Positions 17,599-27,508 are shown, numbered from the stretch's first letter. The stretch is DNA of 55,259 nucleotides from Bacillus sp. (in: firmicutes) (GCA_021208645.1 JAJOJL010000017.1:1-55259); one strand, 5' to 3'. Translations and numbers: made by a program. The notes: generated by a model not told the origin, from the letters alone.

Positions 17599-17650
17599 CA
17601 TCAATATATAGTATATAGTTTGTTAAACAAAATACCATATATTGATAACG
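17599..17650. promoter_or_regulatory. Pair of NrdR boxes upstream of nrdJ
   Basis: The two cores CAATATATAG (17602-17611) and CCATATATTG (17635-17644) match the NrdR consensus (acaCWATATATWGtgt). They are 33 bp apart, about three helical turns, as is usual for paired NrdR boxes. The first lies about 130 bp upstream of the nrdJ start. nrdJ is therefore predicted to be repressed by NrdR when dATP/ATP is high. No cobalamin riboswitch was seen in the leader. Confidence 0.72.
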
Positions 17651-17924
17651 AGTGAAGTTTCTTTAACTTTGTCAACTGGGATTAAATGAATTTTTCCTGC
17701 GAAAAAAAGAGAAAACAGAAGATAAAATGGGATTATCTTACCTTATTGACGAATTTTATAGATTTTGAAAAAAATAACTATATGCCATTTATATTGTCTG
17801 GTATTGGCGAAATATAGATGTTTTCGACAATTTCCTCGCCTTCTTATTACAAGAATTGCTCGTTTAAAGCTTCTCAAATAAAAAAACACGTCTACAAAGA
17901 CATGCCTTTCTTGTTTAACGATCA
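17651..17924. other. AT-rich spacer upstream of the nrdJ promoter region
   Basis: This stretch lies between the NrdR boxes and repeat copy B. It contains no convincing open frame or RNA structure. The bases 17885-17915 include short direct motifs but no clear terminator. Confidence 0.4.
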
Positions 17925-18246
17925 GCTTTTGTTATCCTTTGTTGTTGATTTATGCTACAGGAGCTCGCTTTCCGCGGGCAACGCTTCAGCCTCCTCGTCC
18001 CTGCGGGGTCTTCTGTCTCTTCCTTCGTCGAGACAAATCGAAGCTTATTCATGAAGTAAACGCTCTTAGCTGCTCCTGCGATTACTCGTCGCAAGAAAAA
18101 CCCTTGTTGCTTTTCCCGCAGGACTTTGAGATGCTTCGTGGGGGAATCCCACGCACGAAGAAAATGCGTTAGCATTTTCGAGGAGTCTCGCTCCTTTCGC
18201 AAAATCAACGTATATCCAAAATCAACATTATCCACTAACAGAGCCT
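17925..18246 (+). repeat. MITE-like interspersed repeat, copy B
   Basis: This is the same element as 12203-12663 but shorter. It shares TTTGTTGTTGATTTATGC at the left, CGCTTTCCGCGGGC and CTTCAGCCTCCTCG in the body, and the right end block up to CACTAACAGAGCCT. It lacks the two hairpin modules found in copy A and has about 35 nt (GCTCCTGCGATTACTCG...) that copy A lacks. The left inverted repeat is degenerate, the right one intact. It lies between nrdJ and lipM, so nrdJ is bracketed by two copies in the same orientation. Confidence 0.75.
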
Positions 18247-18274
18247 ATCGATTAAGTTTTTTTTTAGTGAGGTA

Positions 18275-19106
18275 CTATATCTTGTAGTTCCACTTAGCTG
18301 TACCATATTTGCTTTCAACTAAAGCAGCAACCTCTTCCTCTTGCTCAGAAGACAAGTGGAAACTTTTCAATTCAATATCAAGTCCCTTTTCAAACCCATT
18401 TCTAAACGCTTCCTTCATTTGCTCAATATTTAACTGTTTGTCTGTTAATTCTCTGATAGCAACGGCTTTCTTCTTAAAAGCCTGCTGCATTCTTTCCCGC
18501 ACCCTGTCACTAGAGTATTTGAACACATCAAATAGCTTATCCTCATCTAATGACAAAATGATAGAACCGTGCTGCAAGATAACATTTTTTTTGCCTCGTT
18601 TGAGCACTGCCAGCAATTTTTCTCCCTTCGACAACCAGTTCATACCAAGATGGTGCATCGAAGCAAACGGCAGAACGTGGACGCTTTAAACGATCCTTTT
18701 CCTCTTCAGTTCTTGGAATAGAAAACTCTGCATCTAACCCTAAAAACCGAAAGCCTTCCAACAGTCCTTCAGAAATAACGCGGTACGCCTCGGTTACACC
18801 TGCAGGCATTTTCGGATGATCCTCACTGACAATGACACTATAGGTAAGCTCATCCTCATGAAGAACCCCCCGCCCTCCAGTCGGTCTGCGTACAAATCCA
18901 AGCTTATGTTTTTTGACTTCATCAAAATTAATTTCCTTTTCAACATTTTGAAAATATCCTACGGATAAGGTTGGCGGATTCCATCCGTAAAAACGGACGA
19001 CTGGAGGGATTTGGCCATCCCGATGCCAATCCATCAACTTCTCATCCAATGCCATATTATAGGCTGGCCCTTTAAAACCAGAGTCTAAATATACCCACGT
19101 TTCCAT
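18275..19106 (-). pseudogene. lipM: Octanoyltransferase LipM, frameshifted in an A8 tract
   Basis: LipM moves octanoyl from acyl carrier protein to GcvH in lipoate synthesis. The N-terminal 187-codon frame shows the BPL/LplA fold signature [18 protein letters not shown] and the catalytic Cys in [12 protein letters not shown]. The frame breaks after AGSAQTRQK at an eight-base homopolymer (18585-18592). The family sequence NVILQHGSI continues in the next frame to 18275. The total of 832 nt is 3n+1, and removing one base gives about 276 aa, the normal size. It is adjacent to the glycine cleavage genes, whose GcvH it would serve. Confidence 0.88.
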
Positions 19107-19225
19107 AATAGTTTACCTCACAGAAATAAATTTAGTTCCCTCTTTCTAAGGCACGAGAACTCTTCCCAACTGTTAATTTAACCTAAAAGTAAGGCAAGGT
19201 CAAAAGAGAAAGCTTTTTTCCACAT

Positions 19226-19258
19226 ACGGAAAACATTGCACGTTTTCCTATTTCCGTA
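19226..19258. promoter_or_regulatory. Nested inverted repeats upstream of yqhL
   Basis: GGAAAAC (19228-19234) and GTTTTCC (19242-19248) form a perfect inverted repeat with a 7-nt spacer. An outer pair TACGGAAA/TTTCCGTA extends it. It lies in the divergent lipM-yqhL spacer, about 55-85 nt before yqhL. It could be an operator or a cruciform; no regulator is recognised. Confidence 0.35.
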
Positions 19259-19311
19259 TATCATTTATAATGGGACTAGGTAAAGAATAGAAAAAGGAGT
19301 TGGCCGCCAGA

Positions 19312-19683
19312 ATGCCTTGGACGCTTATTATTTTAACCGTTATCTTAGTTATATTTTTGTTATTACGCTTGAAGAAACCGAGTTATCTCAAACCTTTAGA
19401 ACAAGATGAGTTTCGTAAGGATTACCGTAAAGCACAATTGATTGACGTTCGGGAAGAAAAAGAATTTAATACAGGCTATATTTTAGGAGCCCGTAACATT
19501 CCCCTTTCCCAGTTGAAACATCGCATTAACGAAATTAGACCTGACAAGCCAGTTTATATTTATTGTCAAAACGGTACCCGTTGCATTCAAGCTTCAAAGA
19601 TTCTAAAAAAGAAGCGTGGAGTAGAAGAAGTCATTACGTTAAAAGGCGGTTTCCGCAAATGGACAGGGAAAATTAAAAAATAA
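19312..19683 (+). CDS. yqhL: Membrane-anchored rhodanese-like protein YqhL
   Basis: This is a single-domain rhodanese of about 123 aa with one N-terminal membrane segment (about residues 3-20), so the domain faces the cytosol at the membrane. The active-site loop CQNGTR carries the sulfur-accepting Cys. AAGGAG lies 12 nt before ATG 19312; a TTG start at 19300 is possible. It is divergent from lipM, as in B. subtilis. Sulfur transfer is inferred from the family; the partner is unknown. Confidence 0.85.
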   Translation: MPWTLIILTVILVIFLLLRLKKPSYLKPLEQDEFRKDYRKAQLIDVREEKEFNTGYILGARNIPLSQLKHRINEIRPDKPVYIYCQNGTRCIQASKILKKKRGVEEVITLKGGFRKWTGKIKK

Positions 19684-19698
19684 TAACAACATAATGGA

Positions 19699-19727
19699 AA
19701 CTAGGGTGTTCACGCCCTAGTTTTTTG
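19699..19727 (+). terminator. Terminator of yqhL
   Basis: ACTAGGG (19700-19706) pairs with CCCTAGT (19715-19721), continuing into a six-T tract. Confidence 0.85.
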
Positions 19728-19763
19728 TTGTTTTTATAGACTTGTAGTAGCTTTATCACAGAC

Positions 19764-19799
19764 CAAAAAGCACCGGAGCCCACAAGACCCTCGGTGCTA
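19764..19799 (-). terminator. Terminator of the gcv operon
   Basis: On the minus strand, AGCACCGAGG pairs with CTCCGGTGCT (one bulge), followed by five Ts. It lies 13 nt past the gcvPB stop. Confidence 0.82.
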
Positions 19800-19811
19800 T
19801 AAAGCAATTAT

Positions 19812-21275
19812 TTAAACTTCTTTCGTATACCGCAAAATCGGCTTTCTAGCAGCTGTAGTTTCATCTAAACGGTCGATTACCGTATGATGTGGTGCCTCTT
19901 GCACGATCTCTGGATTCTCTTCTGCCTCTTTCGCAATTTGTATCATGGCGTCCACGAACTCATCTAACGTTTCTTTCGACTCCGTTTCAGTTGGTTCAAT
20001 CATCAAACACTCTTCCACATTTAACGGGAAGTATATGGTTGGCGGATGATAGCCAAAGTCTAATAAACGTTTTGCAATATCCAGTGTACGCACGCCTAAT
20101 TTCTTTTGACGACGGCCAGATAAGACAAACTCATGCTTACAATGCTGCGTGTATGGAGCATCAAAGTAAGGCTCTAGGCGACGGAACATGTAGTTGGCAT
20201 TTAACACTGCATATTCTGAAACTTTTCTTAGTCCAACAGGTCCCATCGTACGAATATACGTATATGCACGTACGTTAATTCCGAAGTTACCGTAGTAAGG
20301 CTTCACACGGCCAATGGACTCAGGAATATCGTAGTTAAAGCGATAGGAGTCTCCATCTTTTACTACCTGTGGTTTAGGTAAGTAAGGTACTAAATCCTTC
20401 TTCACCCCAACAGGACCAGATCCTGGGCCACCTCCACCATGTGGTGTTGTAAAGGTCTTGTGTAAGTTCAAGTGTACAACATCGAAGCCCATATCTCCCG
20501 GGCGGGTAATTCCTAAAATTGCATTAGAGTTTGCTCCGTCATAATAGAGCTTACCGCCAGCATCATGGACGATTTTGGCCATTTCTACAATCTGTTCTTC
20601 AAACAGTCCTAATGTATTTGGGTTCGTCAACATGAGGGCAGCCGTATCTTCTCCAACTACTTCACGTAAATGGTCAAGATCTACTAATCCCTTCTCATTG
20701 GATCGAACGGTAACTGAATCAAAACCGGCTACTGTTGCAGATGCAGGGTTCGTACCATGGGCAGAGTCAGGAACAATTACCTTTGTACGATGATGGTCAC
20801 CATTCGCCTCATGGAACGCACGGATCAACATTAATCCAGTCCACTCTCCGTGTGCACCAGCGGCAGGCTGTAAAGTAACCTCATCCATGCCAGTAATTTC
20901 TGCTAACGTATTTTGCAATTTATACATCAGCTCAAGGGCGCCTTGAATTGTCTCCTCTGCTTGGTATGGATGAATATGGGCAAAACCAGGGAATCTAGCC
21001 ACATCTTCATTAATCTTTGGATTGTATTTCATCGTACAAGATCCTAGTGGGTAAAACCCAGAATCTACACCATGATTTCGATTAGAAAGGGCCGTATAAT
21101 GACGAACGATCTGCAACTCTGATGCTTCAGGCAGTTCAGGCGCTTCCGTACGTTGGAACTCAGATGGCAACAGATCATTTACATCGACTTCTGGTATGTC
21201 TAATTCAGGTAAACTGTGACCGACACGACCTTCTTTACTGATTTCAAAAATTAAAGCTTGATCCTTTCGACTCAT
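19812..21275 (-). CDS. gcvPB: Glycine dehydrogenase (decarboxylating) subunit 2
   Basis: This is the P-protein beta subunit of the glycine cleavage system. With GcvPA it decarboxylates glycine and loads aminomethyl onto the lipoyl arm of GcvH. The 487-aa protein has the PLP-binding lysine in [17 protein letters not shown] (near residue 270) and the N-terminal [10 protein letters not shown] region. The ATG overlaps the gcvPA stop by 4 nt, indicating translational coupling. The frame is intact. Confidence 0.96.
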   Translation of the reverse strand: MSRKDQALIFEISKEGRVGHSLPELDIPEVDVNDLLPSEFQRTEAPELPEASELQIVRHYTALSNRNHGVDSGFYPLGSCTMKYNPKINEDVARFPGFAHIHPYQAEETIQGALELMYKLQNTLAEITGMDEVTLQPAAGAHGEWTGLMLIRAFHEANGDHHRTKVIVPDSAHGTNPASATVAGFDSVTVRSNEKGLVDLDHLREVVGEDTAALMLTNPNTLGLFEEQIVEMAKIVHDAGGKLYYDGANSNAILGITRPGDMGFDVVHLNLHKTFTTPHGGGGPGSGPVGVKKDLVPYLPKPQVVKDGDSYRFNYDIPESIGRVKPYYGNFGINVRAYTYIRTMGPVGLRKVSEYAVLNANYMFRRLEPYFDAPYTQHCKHEFVLSGRRQKKLGVRTLDIAKRLLDFGYHPPTIYFPLNVEECLMIEPTETESKETLDEFVDAMIQIAKEAEENPEIVQEAPHHTVIDRLDETTAARKPILRYTKEV

Positions 21276-22614
21276 TTTACTCCCCCCAATACTTCCGCAA
21301 ACTGGTCAATTTCTGCTTTCGTGCGTAGTTCCGTAACAGCAACAAGCATCATATTCTCTTTATCAGCGTAGTCACGAGACAAGTCATAGCCGCCAATAAT
21401 TTTATCTTTTAATAATTCTTCGTTTACTTCTTTGACTGGCTTTGGCAAACGGATGACAAATTCATTAAAGGAAGGAGAATCATATACTACTTCCACTCCC
21501 TGCTTCTTTAACTGTTCCTTTGCATAGTGAGCTTTTTGAATATTTTGAGATGCCATCTCTTTAACACCATGTTTTCCTAAAGCGCTCATGGCGATGGAAG
21601 CACCTAAGGCATTTAAGGCTTGGTTGGAACAAATATTACTTGTGGCCTTATCACGGCGAATATGCTGTTCACGAGCTTGCAACGTTAATACAAAGCCCCG
21701 TTGACCATGATCATCCGTCGTTTGTCCAACAAGACGTCCAGGGACTTTTCTCATCAACTTGCTAGTTACAGCAAAATAACCGCAGTGTGGCCCACCAAGT
21801 TGTGTTGGAATACCGAATGGCTGTACATCACCGACAACAACATCTGCTCCGAATTTTCCAGGCGTTTGTAACAGCCCTAAGCTCAATGGATTAGAAGAGA
21901 CAATAAACAATCCTTTCCCTTGATGAGCGATTTTCTCAATGGCACTTAAATCTTCAATATTACCGAAGAAGTTTGGATATTGAACAATCACACTAGCTGT
22001 ATCATCGTTGTATAGGGATGATAAATGATCCAAATCTGTTAGACCATCTTTTTCGTCAATCTCTACTACTGTTAGATTTTGACCTTTCGCATTTGTTTTT
22101 AACACTTCTCTTGATTCTGGGTGAACTGTTTTTGAAACAAGAATCGTCTTTTTCTCGTATGACCGGCACTCATCATCGCTGCTTCTGCCAATGCCGTTGG
22201 TCCATCGTACATGGAAGAGTTGGCAATTTCCATTCCTGTAAGTTCACAAACCATTGTTTGGAATTCAAAAATAGCTTGTAATTCCCCTTGTGATATTTCC
22301 GGTTGATACGGTGTATACGCTGTATAAAACTCAGAACGTAACAGCATATGGTTTACAATAGAAGGAATATAATGCTCGTATACTCCTGCCCCTAAAAAGG
22401 ACGTATAATCTTTCACATTTAAATTTTTCTCTGCTAGTCGGCGCATTTCTCTAACAAGTTCTGTTTCGTCAAGGGCTTCTTCAATCTTCAACTCACCCTT
22501 GAAACGGATATCTTTAGGAATATCAGCAAAAAGCTCTTCTAAATGATCAATACCGATCGTTTCCATCATCGCCTTTTGATCATTTTCCGTCATAGGTAAA
22601 TAACGAAATTTCAC
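21272..22614 (-). pseudogene. gcvPA: Glycine dehydrogenase (decarboxylating) subunit 1, frameshifted
   Basis: This is the P-protein alpha subunit. GTG 22614, nine nucleotides after AAAGGGG, begins [11 protein letters not shown], matching the family start. An upstream ATG in frame is less likely because it touches the SD. The frame is lost at a five-base homopolymer (22149-22153), where six would give [11 protein letters not shown]. The family sequence then continues to 21272. The length of 1,343 nt is 3n+2; one added base gives about 447 aa, as in B. subtilis. The insert/delete sign is opposite to spoIIIAB and lipM. Confidence 0.9.
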
Positions 22615-22685
22615 TCTATTCATCCCCTTTGTCCCTTTAATATGGATGGCAGACACCATCCTTTTCCATTGTGACTTACGAACGC

Positions 22686-23771
22686 TTATAAAAAGGTGTT
22701 GGAACCACTTTTGCCTTCAGGCGTTTTTTTCCTCACTTGCACTTCCACTTCTGTTTCCATTGCTTTATGTTTTTCGTCTATTAAAACAAGACCAACATTC
22801 TTTTTAAGTGTCGGAGACTGTGTACCCGTAGTCACAAAACCAACTTGCTCATCGCCAACAAACACTTCGTAACCCGTTCGGGGAATTCCTTTATCAATCA
22901 TTTCAATTCCTACGAGTTTACGAGGTGGCCCGTCTTCCTTCTGTGCTTTTAAAACCTCTTTCCCGAGGAAATCCCCTTCCTTATCCGGTTTTACAGCAAA
23001 GCCAATACCCGCTTCAATCGGGGTAATGTCTTTCGTGAGTTCTTGACCGTATAAAGGTAGTCTAGCTTCAAAACGAAGGGTATCCCTTGCCCCTAGTCCA
23101 CATGGCAAAATACCTTCTTCTTTGCCTGCTTCAAGGAGAGTCCTCCATAAATGAGCAGCATCCGCTGGCTTACAGTAAATTTCAAACCCATCTTCGCCTG
23201 TATAGCCTGTTCTTGAAATGAGTACCATCTTATCGGCAAGAGTCACCCCTTCGCGAAATTTAAAGAAAGTAATTTCTGACAGATCGGTTGGAGTTAATTT
23301 CTGTGTGATCTGCTCTGCGGATGGGCCTTGGATCGCAAGCTGTGCATAGTCATCAGAAACGTTCGCAACTTCAACGTCACCAAACACATGGCTTTTCATC
23401 CAATCAAAATCCTTTTCAATATTAGAGGCATTAACAACTAATAAATAATCCTCATCTCCACGCTTATATAAAACTAGGTCATCTACGGTCCCCCCATGTT
23501 CATAGCACATGGCAGCATATTGGCATGCATTTGCTTTCACTTTAGACACATCATTCGTTAACAGCTTTTGCAAGTAAGCTAATGCATCTTTCCCCTTTAC
23601 TTCAATCTCTCCCATATGGGATACATCAAAAAGTCCTGCTTTTGTTCTAACGGCCTCATGCTCTTCCTTAATTCCGGAAAATTGTACAGGTAAGTCCCAG
23701 CCGCCAAAGTCAATTGTTTTTCCATTGTAATCTTTGTAGACATCAAACAATGGTGTTTTACTTAATGACAA
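22686..23771 (-). CDS. gcvT: Aminomethyltransferase (glycine cleavage T protein)
   Basis: GcvT transfers the methylene group from aminomethyl-lipoyl GcvH to tetrahydrofolate. TTG 23771 lies six nucleotides after GGAGGTGG and starts [17 protein letters not shown], the family N-terminus, giving 361 aa. Folate-site motifs [15 protein letters not shown] and [17 protein letters not shown] are present. The gene heads the gcvT-PA-PB operon behind a glycine riboswitch. The frame is intact. Confidence 0.95.
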   Translation of the reverse strand: MSLSKTPLFDVYKDYNGKTIDFGGWDLPVQFSGIKEEHEAVRTKAGLFDVSHMGEIEVKGKDALAYLQKLLTNDVSKVKANACQYAAMCYEHGGTVDDLVLYKRGDEDYLLVVNASNIEKDFDWMKSHVFGDVEVANVSDDYAQLAIQGPSAEQITQKLTPTDLSEITFFKFREGVTLADKMVLISRTGYTGEDGFEIYCKPADAAHLWRTLLEAGKEEGILPCGLGARDTLRFEARLPLYGQELTKDITPIEAGIGFAVKPDKEGDFLGKEVLKAQKEDGPPRKLVGIEMIDKGIPRTGYEVFVGDEQVGFVTTGTQSPTLKKNVGLVLIDEKHKAMETEVEVQVRKKTPEGKSGSNTFL

Positions 23772-23931
23772 TGTGATCCACCTCCATTTTATTAGAAAAC
23801 ATCCCCCAGTTAATGCTGAAAAGACGACTGCTCTATCCACATTTAAGTTACGCTAATCCCCTGTTTCAATACGTATTAACTTCTTTATAAAATGGCTCAT
23901 TTCAATAAGTTTGTTATTTTTCTTATTATTT

Positions 23932-24075
23932 TGCATGGATTTGCTACAGGCAGAGGCTTCCGCAGGCAACGCTTCAGCCTCCTCAGGAAAATCACCTTGC
24001 GGGGTCTTCAGTCGTTGCTTTTCCTGCTGGAGTCGCCGCCTTTCGCTCCTCCATGCTTGTTTCAAAAAGCAACAA
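23932..24075 (+). repeat. Diverged interspersed repeat, copy C, inside the gcvT leader
   Basis: This stretch carries blocks related to copies A and B (GGATTTGCTACAGGC, CGCAGGCAACGCTTCAGC, TGCGGGGTCTTC, GTTGCTTTTCC, CGCCTTTCGCTCCT) but is shorter and lacks the terminal inverted repeats. It lies between the riboswitch terminator and the gcvT start, so it is transcribed as part of the leader. The small open frames across it are shadows. Confidence 0.65.
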
Positions 24076-24118
24076 AGTTTACGAAAAGAGCATTATAAAT
24101 ACATGGCCACTACAAACA

Positions 24119-24168
24119 TAAAAAAAGACAGAGACATGCCTTGTATACCAAGCCATGTCTCTGTCTTT
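24119..24168 (-). terminator. Riboswitch-controlled attenuator before gcvT
   Basis: On the minus strand, AAAGACAGAGACATGGC pairs with GCATGTCTCTGTCTT, followed by a run of seven Ts (24120-24126). It directly follows the second glycine aptamer, whose 3' strand it can compete with, so glycine binding should favour readthrough into gcvT. Confidence 0.85.
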
Positions 24169-24327
24169 CGTACCTGAGAGTTTTTCCTTCATATCGAAGG
24201 TAGCCCCTTGGGTGACTCTATGAGTTCTTTCCAGAGGTGCGTCCAACAAGAGTCTTTTTGCCTGAGAGATTCACGTCAAACGCTTGCTCCTTCGGCGTCG
24301 TTCCTTAAGAACGCCCTCTCCCCTTGT
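24165..24327 (-). promoter_or_regulatory. Tandem glycine riboswitch (gcvT motif)
   Basis: Two consecutive aptamers are visible on the minus strand. The first starts GGGGAGAGGGCG and contains CTCTCAGGCAAAAAGAC and TTGGACGCACCTCTGGA. The second contains the matching ACTCATAGAGTCACC, AAGGGGCTACC and AACTCTCAGGTACGAAAGAC. The CUCUCAGG-AAA hallmark occurs in both. The terminator at 24119-24168 completes the expression platform. It controls the gcvT-gcvPA-gcvPB operon, activating it when glycine is abundant. Confidence 0.95.
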
Positions 24328-24513
24328 TTTCATTCGCCATATATGTAATGGAGTAGTCGACACGTATTCATGAAAATCCGTAAATACGTTTATACTAAGA
24401 AACAGTCATCCTTCTTACTTACATGGTAACACTTTTCTATTTTTTATGGCAATACGCAACTTTTTCTTTTTTTAAGTTTAGAGTATCGAAGAATGTTTAA
24501 CACTTATATTAGA

Positions 24514-24579
24514 GAGTCTGTTCAAAGGTGGTGTATTTCCCCCTTTGAACAGACTCGAAGCAATGAGCGTAGCCGTCGC
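24514..24579 (+). repeat. Stem-loop plus GNA-core module 3
   Basis: The stem GAGTCTGTTCAAAGG (24514-24528) pairs perfectly with CCTTTGAACAGACTC (24542-24556). The core GCAATGAGCGTAGCCGTCGC is at 24560-24579. A further copy of the right arm, TCGAACAGAC, recurs at 24655-24664 beyond module 4, so the pair forms a bounded composite of about 150 nt. Confidence 0.72.
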
Positions 24580-24591
24580 ACTCTTTTAAGA

Positions 24592-24642
24592 GCTGACAGG
24601 AGTGGGGTCCCCCTGTCAGCGAGCGACGAGCGTAGCCATTGC
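24592..24642 (+). repeat. Stem-loop plus GNA-core module 4
   Basis: The stem GCTGACAGG (24592-24600) pairs with CCTGTCAGC (24612-24620). The core GCGACGAGCGTAGCCATTGC is at 24623-24642. It is in tandem with module 3 in the spacer before yqhH. Confidence 0.7.
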
Positions 24643-24702
24643 CAAGATACTTTTCGAACAGACTATTAAACGCTTTATTATTCATGAAAGGAGTTAACTT
24701 GT

Positions 24703-26328
24703 ATGGTCCCAACAATCCGATTTGACGACGACTGGTCAGAAAGCTTCTTAGATTCCATTGAGAATAATCGTGGCTTATGCAGCTGGTCAAAATTTAATAT
24801 GGCATTGCAAGCGGGGAAGAAACAGCTAATTGAAAACTTTCATGAATTAGAGGCAACAAAACACCTCCCACACATTGAGATCTTTCCCCATCAATACGAA
24901 ACGGCCCAAAAGGTGATAAATGAAATGAACGGAAAAGCCGTTTTAGCGGATGAAGTCGGCCTTGGGAAAACGATAGAGGCAGGATTAATCTTAAAGGAGT
25001 ATATGATCAGAGGGTTAGTAAAGAAGGTTCTTATTCTTGTACCCGCATCACTCGTAACCCAATGGTGCCGCGAGTTGAATGAAAAGTTCTTCATTCCAGC
25101 AATTGAACAGCGGAAACGACCTGCTTGGGAGCAGGTGGATATAACTGTCACTTCCATTGATACTGCGAAGCGTGAGCCTCATGCATCCGTTATTCAGGAC
25201 ATAGATTATGACTTTATCATTGTGGATGAGGCTCATAAACTAAAGAACAAGAACACAAGAAATTATCAGTTTGTGCGTAGCTTAAAAAAGAGGTTTTGTT
25301 TGTTATTGACTGCGACTCCCGTACAAAATCGCCTGAGTGAAGTCTTTCATCTCATTTCTCTATTAAACCTGGTTATTTGGGGACGAATCTTCCTTTGAAA
25401 AAAAATACAAGGAATCGAAAGACCATGAGCAGTTGAACGAATTAATTCAAAAGGTGATGATTCGAAACCGTCGAACCGATTCGGGGATGGATTGGCCAAA
25501 AAGAAAAGTGGAAACAGTCCCCATTAATTTTACTGAGGAAGAAAGGGAATTGTATGACACAGTCAGTGCTTTGAAACACAAGTACAAAGGGGTTACACAA
25601 GGAATATCCTTACTACATTAACCTTACAACGGGAGGCTTGTTCTAGTAGAGAGGCTGTTTACATGACCTTAAATAACCTTATGGAGCAATATGGAGAATA
25701 TGAAGATATTGCTACTGATTAAAAGAGATTGCGGAGAAAATAAACGACGTAAAAACAAACTCCAAAAGCGGAAAAGGCATTGGAGATTATCCAGCAATCC
25801 GATGAAAAGGTAATTATATTCACAGAGTATCGGGCAACACAACTCTATTTACAATGGTTCCTTGGACAACATGGCATTAAATCCGTTCCTTTTAGGGGTG
25901 GCTTTAAACGAAGTAAAAAAGATTGGATGAAACAGCTTTTCCAACATAACGCTCAAGTATTAATTGCAACAGAGGCAGGTGGAGAAGGTATCAACCTTCA
26001 GTTTTGCCACCGAATGATTAATTATGATTTACCATGGAACCCCATGAGAATTGAACAGCGGATTGGAAGGGTCCACCGTCTTGGTCAAACACAAGATGTA
26101 GAAATATATAATTTTGCTGTGGAAAATACGGTAGAGGACCATATTTTAAAACTATTGTATAAGAAAATTGGTTTATTCGAAGGGGTAATCGGAGAGCTCG
26201 ATGACATTCTAGAGAAGTTTTCTGATAACCAAGTGGAAGATCATGTGTCTAACATACTCCTTCATTCTGAATCAGAAGGAGAAATACGAGTAAAAATGGA
26301 CAACCTATCCTCCATCTTAGCAAAATAA
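24703..26328 (+). pseudogene. yqhH: SNF2-type helicase YqhH with several frameshifts
   Basis: This is a DEAD/SNF2-family ATPase. Walker A region ADEVGLGKTIEAGLI, DEAH box IVDEAHKLKN, motif III LLTATPVQN and C-terminal motifs TEAGGEGINLQFCHRMINYDLPWNPMRIEQRIGRVHRLGQ are present but in several frames: 24703-25398, 25433-25621, about 25620-25722, and 25780-26328. At least five single-base changes between about 25365 and 25780 are needed to join them. The full span of about 542 codons fits B. subtilis YqhH (about 557 aa). The density of defects is higher here than anywhere else in the window. Confidence 0.85.
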
Positions 26329-26374
26329 GAAAACTGTTTTAGGCAAGTAATAAACTCATTAAAGGGTGTTATTC

Positions 26375-27188
26375 ATGAATCAAATGGAAATACACAACTA
26401 TGTTAAAGAGTTTTTCGTTCATAACGAAAGCACCATTCTAGATGAATCAAAGGGGCATCTCCATATTCAGCTTTCGATTGAGATGGATAAAGCATTAATG
26501 AACCGACCCTTTTATTGGCACTACACAGAAAAAATTGGTGGCCTACCTAACCCTATGAAGTTAACGTTAATCACTGATACACAACAAGCTCCTGAAGATC
26601 TGAAAGGGGAACTCCTTCACTTCGGATCACCAAGACTGCACCAAATCTTTCAAACTGCACAAAACTTAGGAAAACACAGTCTGTTATATGAAGCAGTAGA
26701 AACAAATGGACCTTCACAGCCTTTAAAGCCTTGGTTAGTTGTAAACGGAAGTGTCTCCTACTGCTGTGATCATAAAAAAGATCACTTCTTTTCCTTAGGA
26801 CTGAGCTTAATCACTGGTGAAATGGTTGATGAAATGACAACAAAGCTTGAAAACAAAAACATTTAAAGAACAAATACCCAATTATTGCTTTACCATATCC
26901 CCAATCATTAAGCCTTCATCAGGAATGGATCGAATTAAGCGCTATTTAACAGAAAGGGAGGAACAAAAGCAGCACGATTGGGCCCATGAAGCATTAGAGA
27001 GAATGAAAAACGACGAAGAGCTTCTAGAATCTTTTTACGAAGGTGAGGAAGAAAAAGGAGAAACATACCTTCAGGAAAAAGAAGCAATAAAGGGCCAGTA
27101 TGAACCTGCAATTGAAATTTCCATTATAAATGGTGGGTTGTTTTATTTATTCTACCATCCCCGCTCAGGCGAAAATATGGTTCACTAA
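26375..27188 (+). pseudogene. yqhG: YqhG family protein, frameshifted
   Basis: YqhG is a conserved Bacillaceae protein of unknown function encoded next to yqhH. ATG 26375 follows AAAGGGTG. The frame runs to 26866 and breaks in the A-rich stretch GAAAACAAAAACATTT. The second frame, TFKEQIPNYCFTISPIIKPSSG, reaches 27188. The span of 814 nt is 3n+1, so one extra base explains it and gives about 270 aa. The C-terminal part is rich in Glu/Lys and ends in a short hydrophobic stretch. No membrane anchor is seen. Confidence 0.78.
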
Positions 27189-27216
27189 CAGGAACAGAAG
27201 ATAACCCAATATGTTA

Positions 27217-27251
27217 AAACGCTTGTTTTGGTTGAACCAAAACAAGCGTTT
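27217..27251. terminator. Bidirectional terminator between yqhG and yqzE
   Basis: AAACGCTTGTTTTGGTT and its perfect complement AACCAAAACAAGCGTTT form a 17-bp stem with almost no loop, flanked by T-rich sequence on the minus side. It serves both converging genes. Confidence 0.8.
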
Positions 27252-27260
27252 CTTACATAG

Positions 27261-27447
27261 CTATTGATTTCTCCAACGACGTAATGACTGAGAAATGGCA
27301 AATGGTATCAACCCAAATAACTGGTGGGTACGTGGAGGGCGAGAATTTCTTTTTTTCTTCACGTCTTGCTACACGTTGTTCCTTAGGTTGATCCACATAC
27401 GACACAAATTGCTGTGTCATATATTTAATATAATCATTTGATTTCAT
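27261..27447 (-). pseudogene. yqzE: YqzE family protein, frameshifted
   Basis: YqzE is a small conserved Bacillaceae protein next to the comG operon. The N-terminus MKSNDYIKYMTQQFVSYVDQPKEQR is a clear family match. After the run of lysines the reading frame changes. The family C-terminus (IPFAISQSLRRWRNQ, ending at TAG 27261) is in another frame, and GGTTGATACC probably lacks one T. The open frame otherwise runs to 27253 with an unrelated tail. Corrected length is about 61 aa. Confidence 0.75.
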
Positions 27448-27508
27448 CAGACATCACCTACTTTCAAACAAAACTTTTCATTATTAGTCTTACCTTTCTG
27501 TCAAGAAT

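Noticed and set aside
17818-18054. Plus-strand frame upstream of nrdJ running into repeat B
   Set aside because: It has no ribosome site and half of it lies in the repeat, so it is not a gene.
24165-24327. CRISPR-like or tandem repeat reading of the CTCTCAGG repeats
   Set aside because: The repeated pieces are the two aptamers of a tandem glycine riboswitch with a standard terminator.
25398-25780. Programmed frameshifting in yqhH
   Set aside because: At least five separate indels within 400 nt, of both signs, cannot be explained by one recoding event. Decay or error is far simpler.
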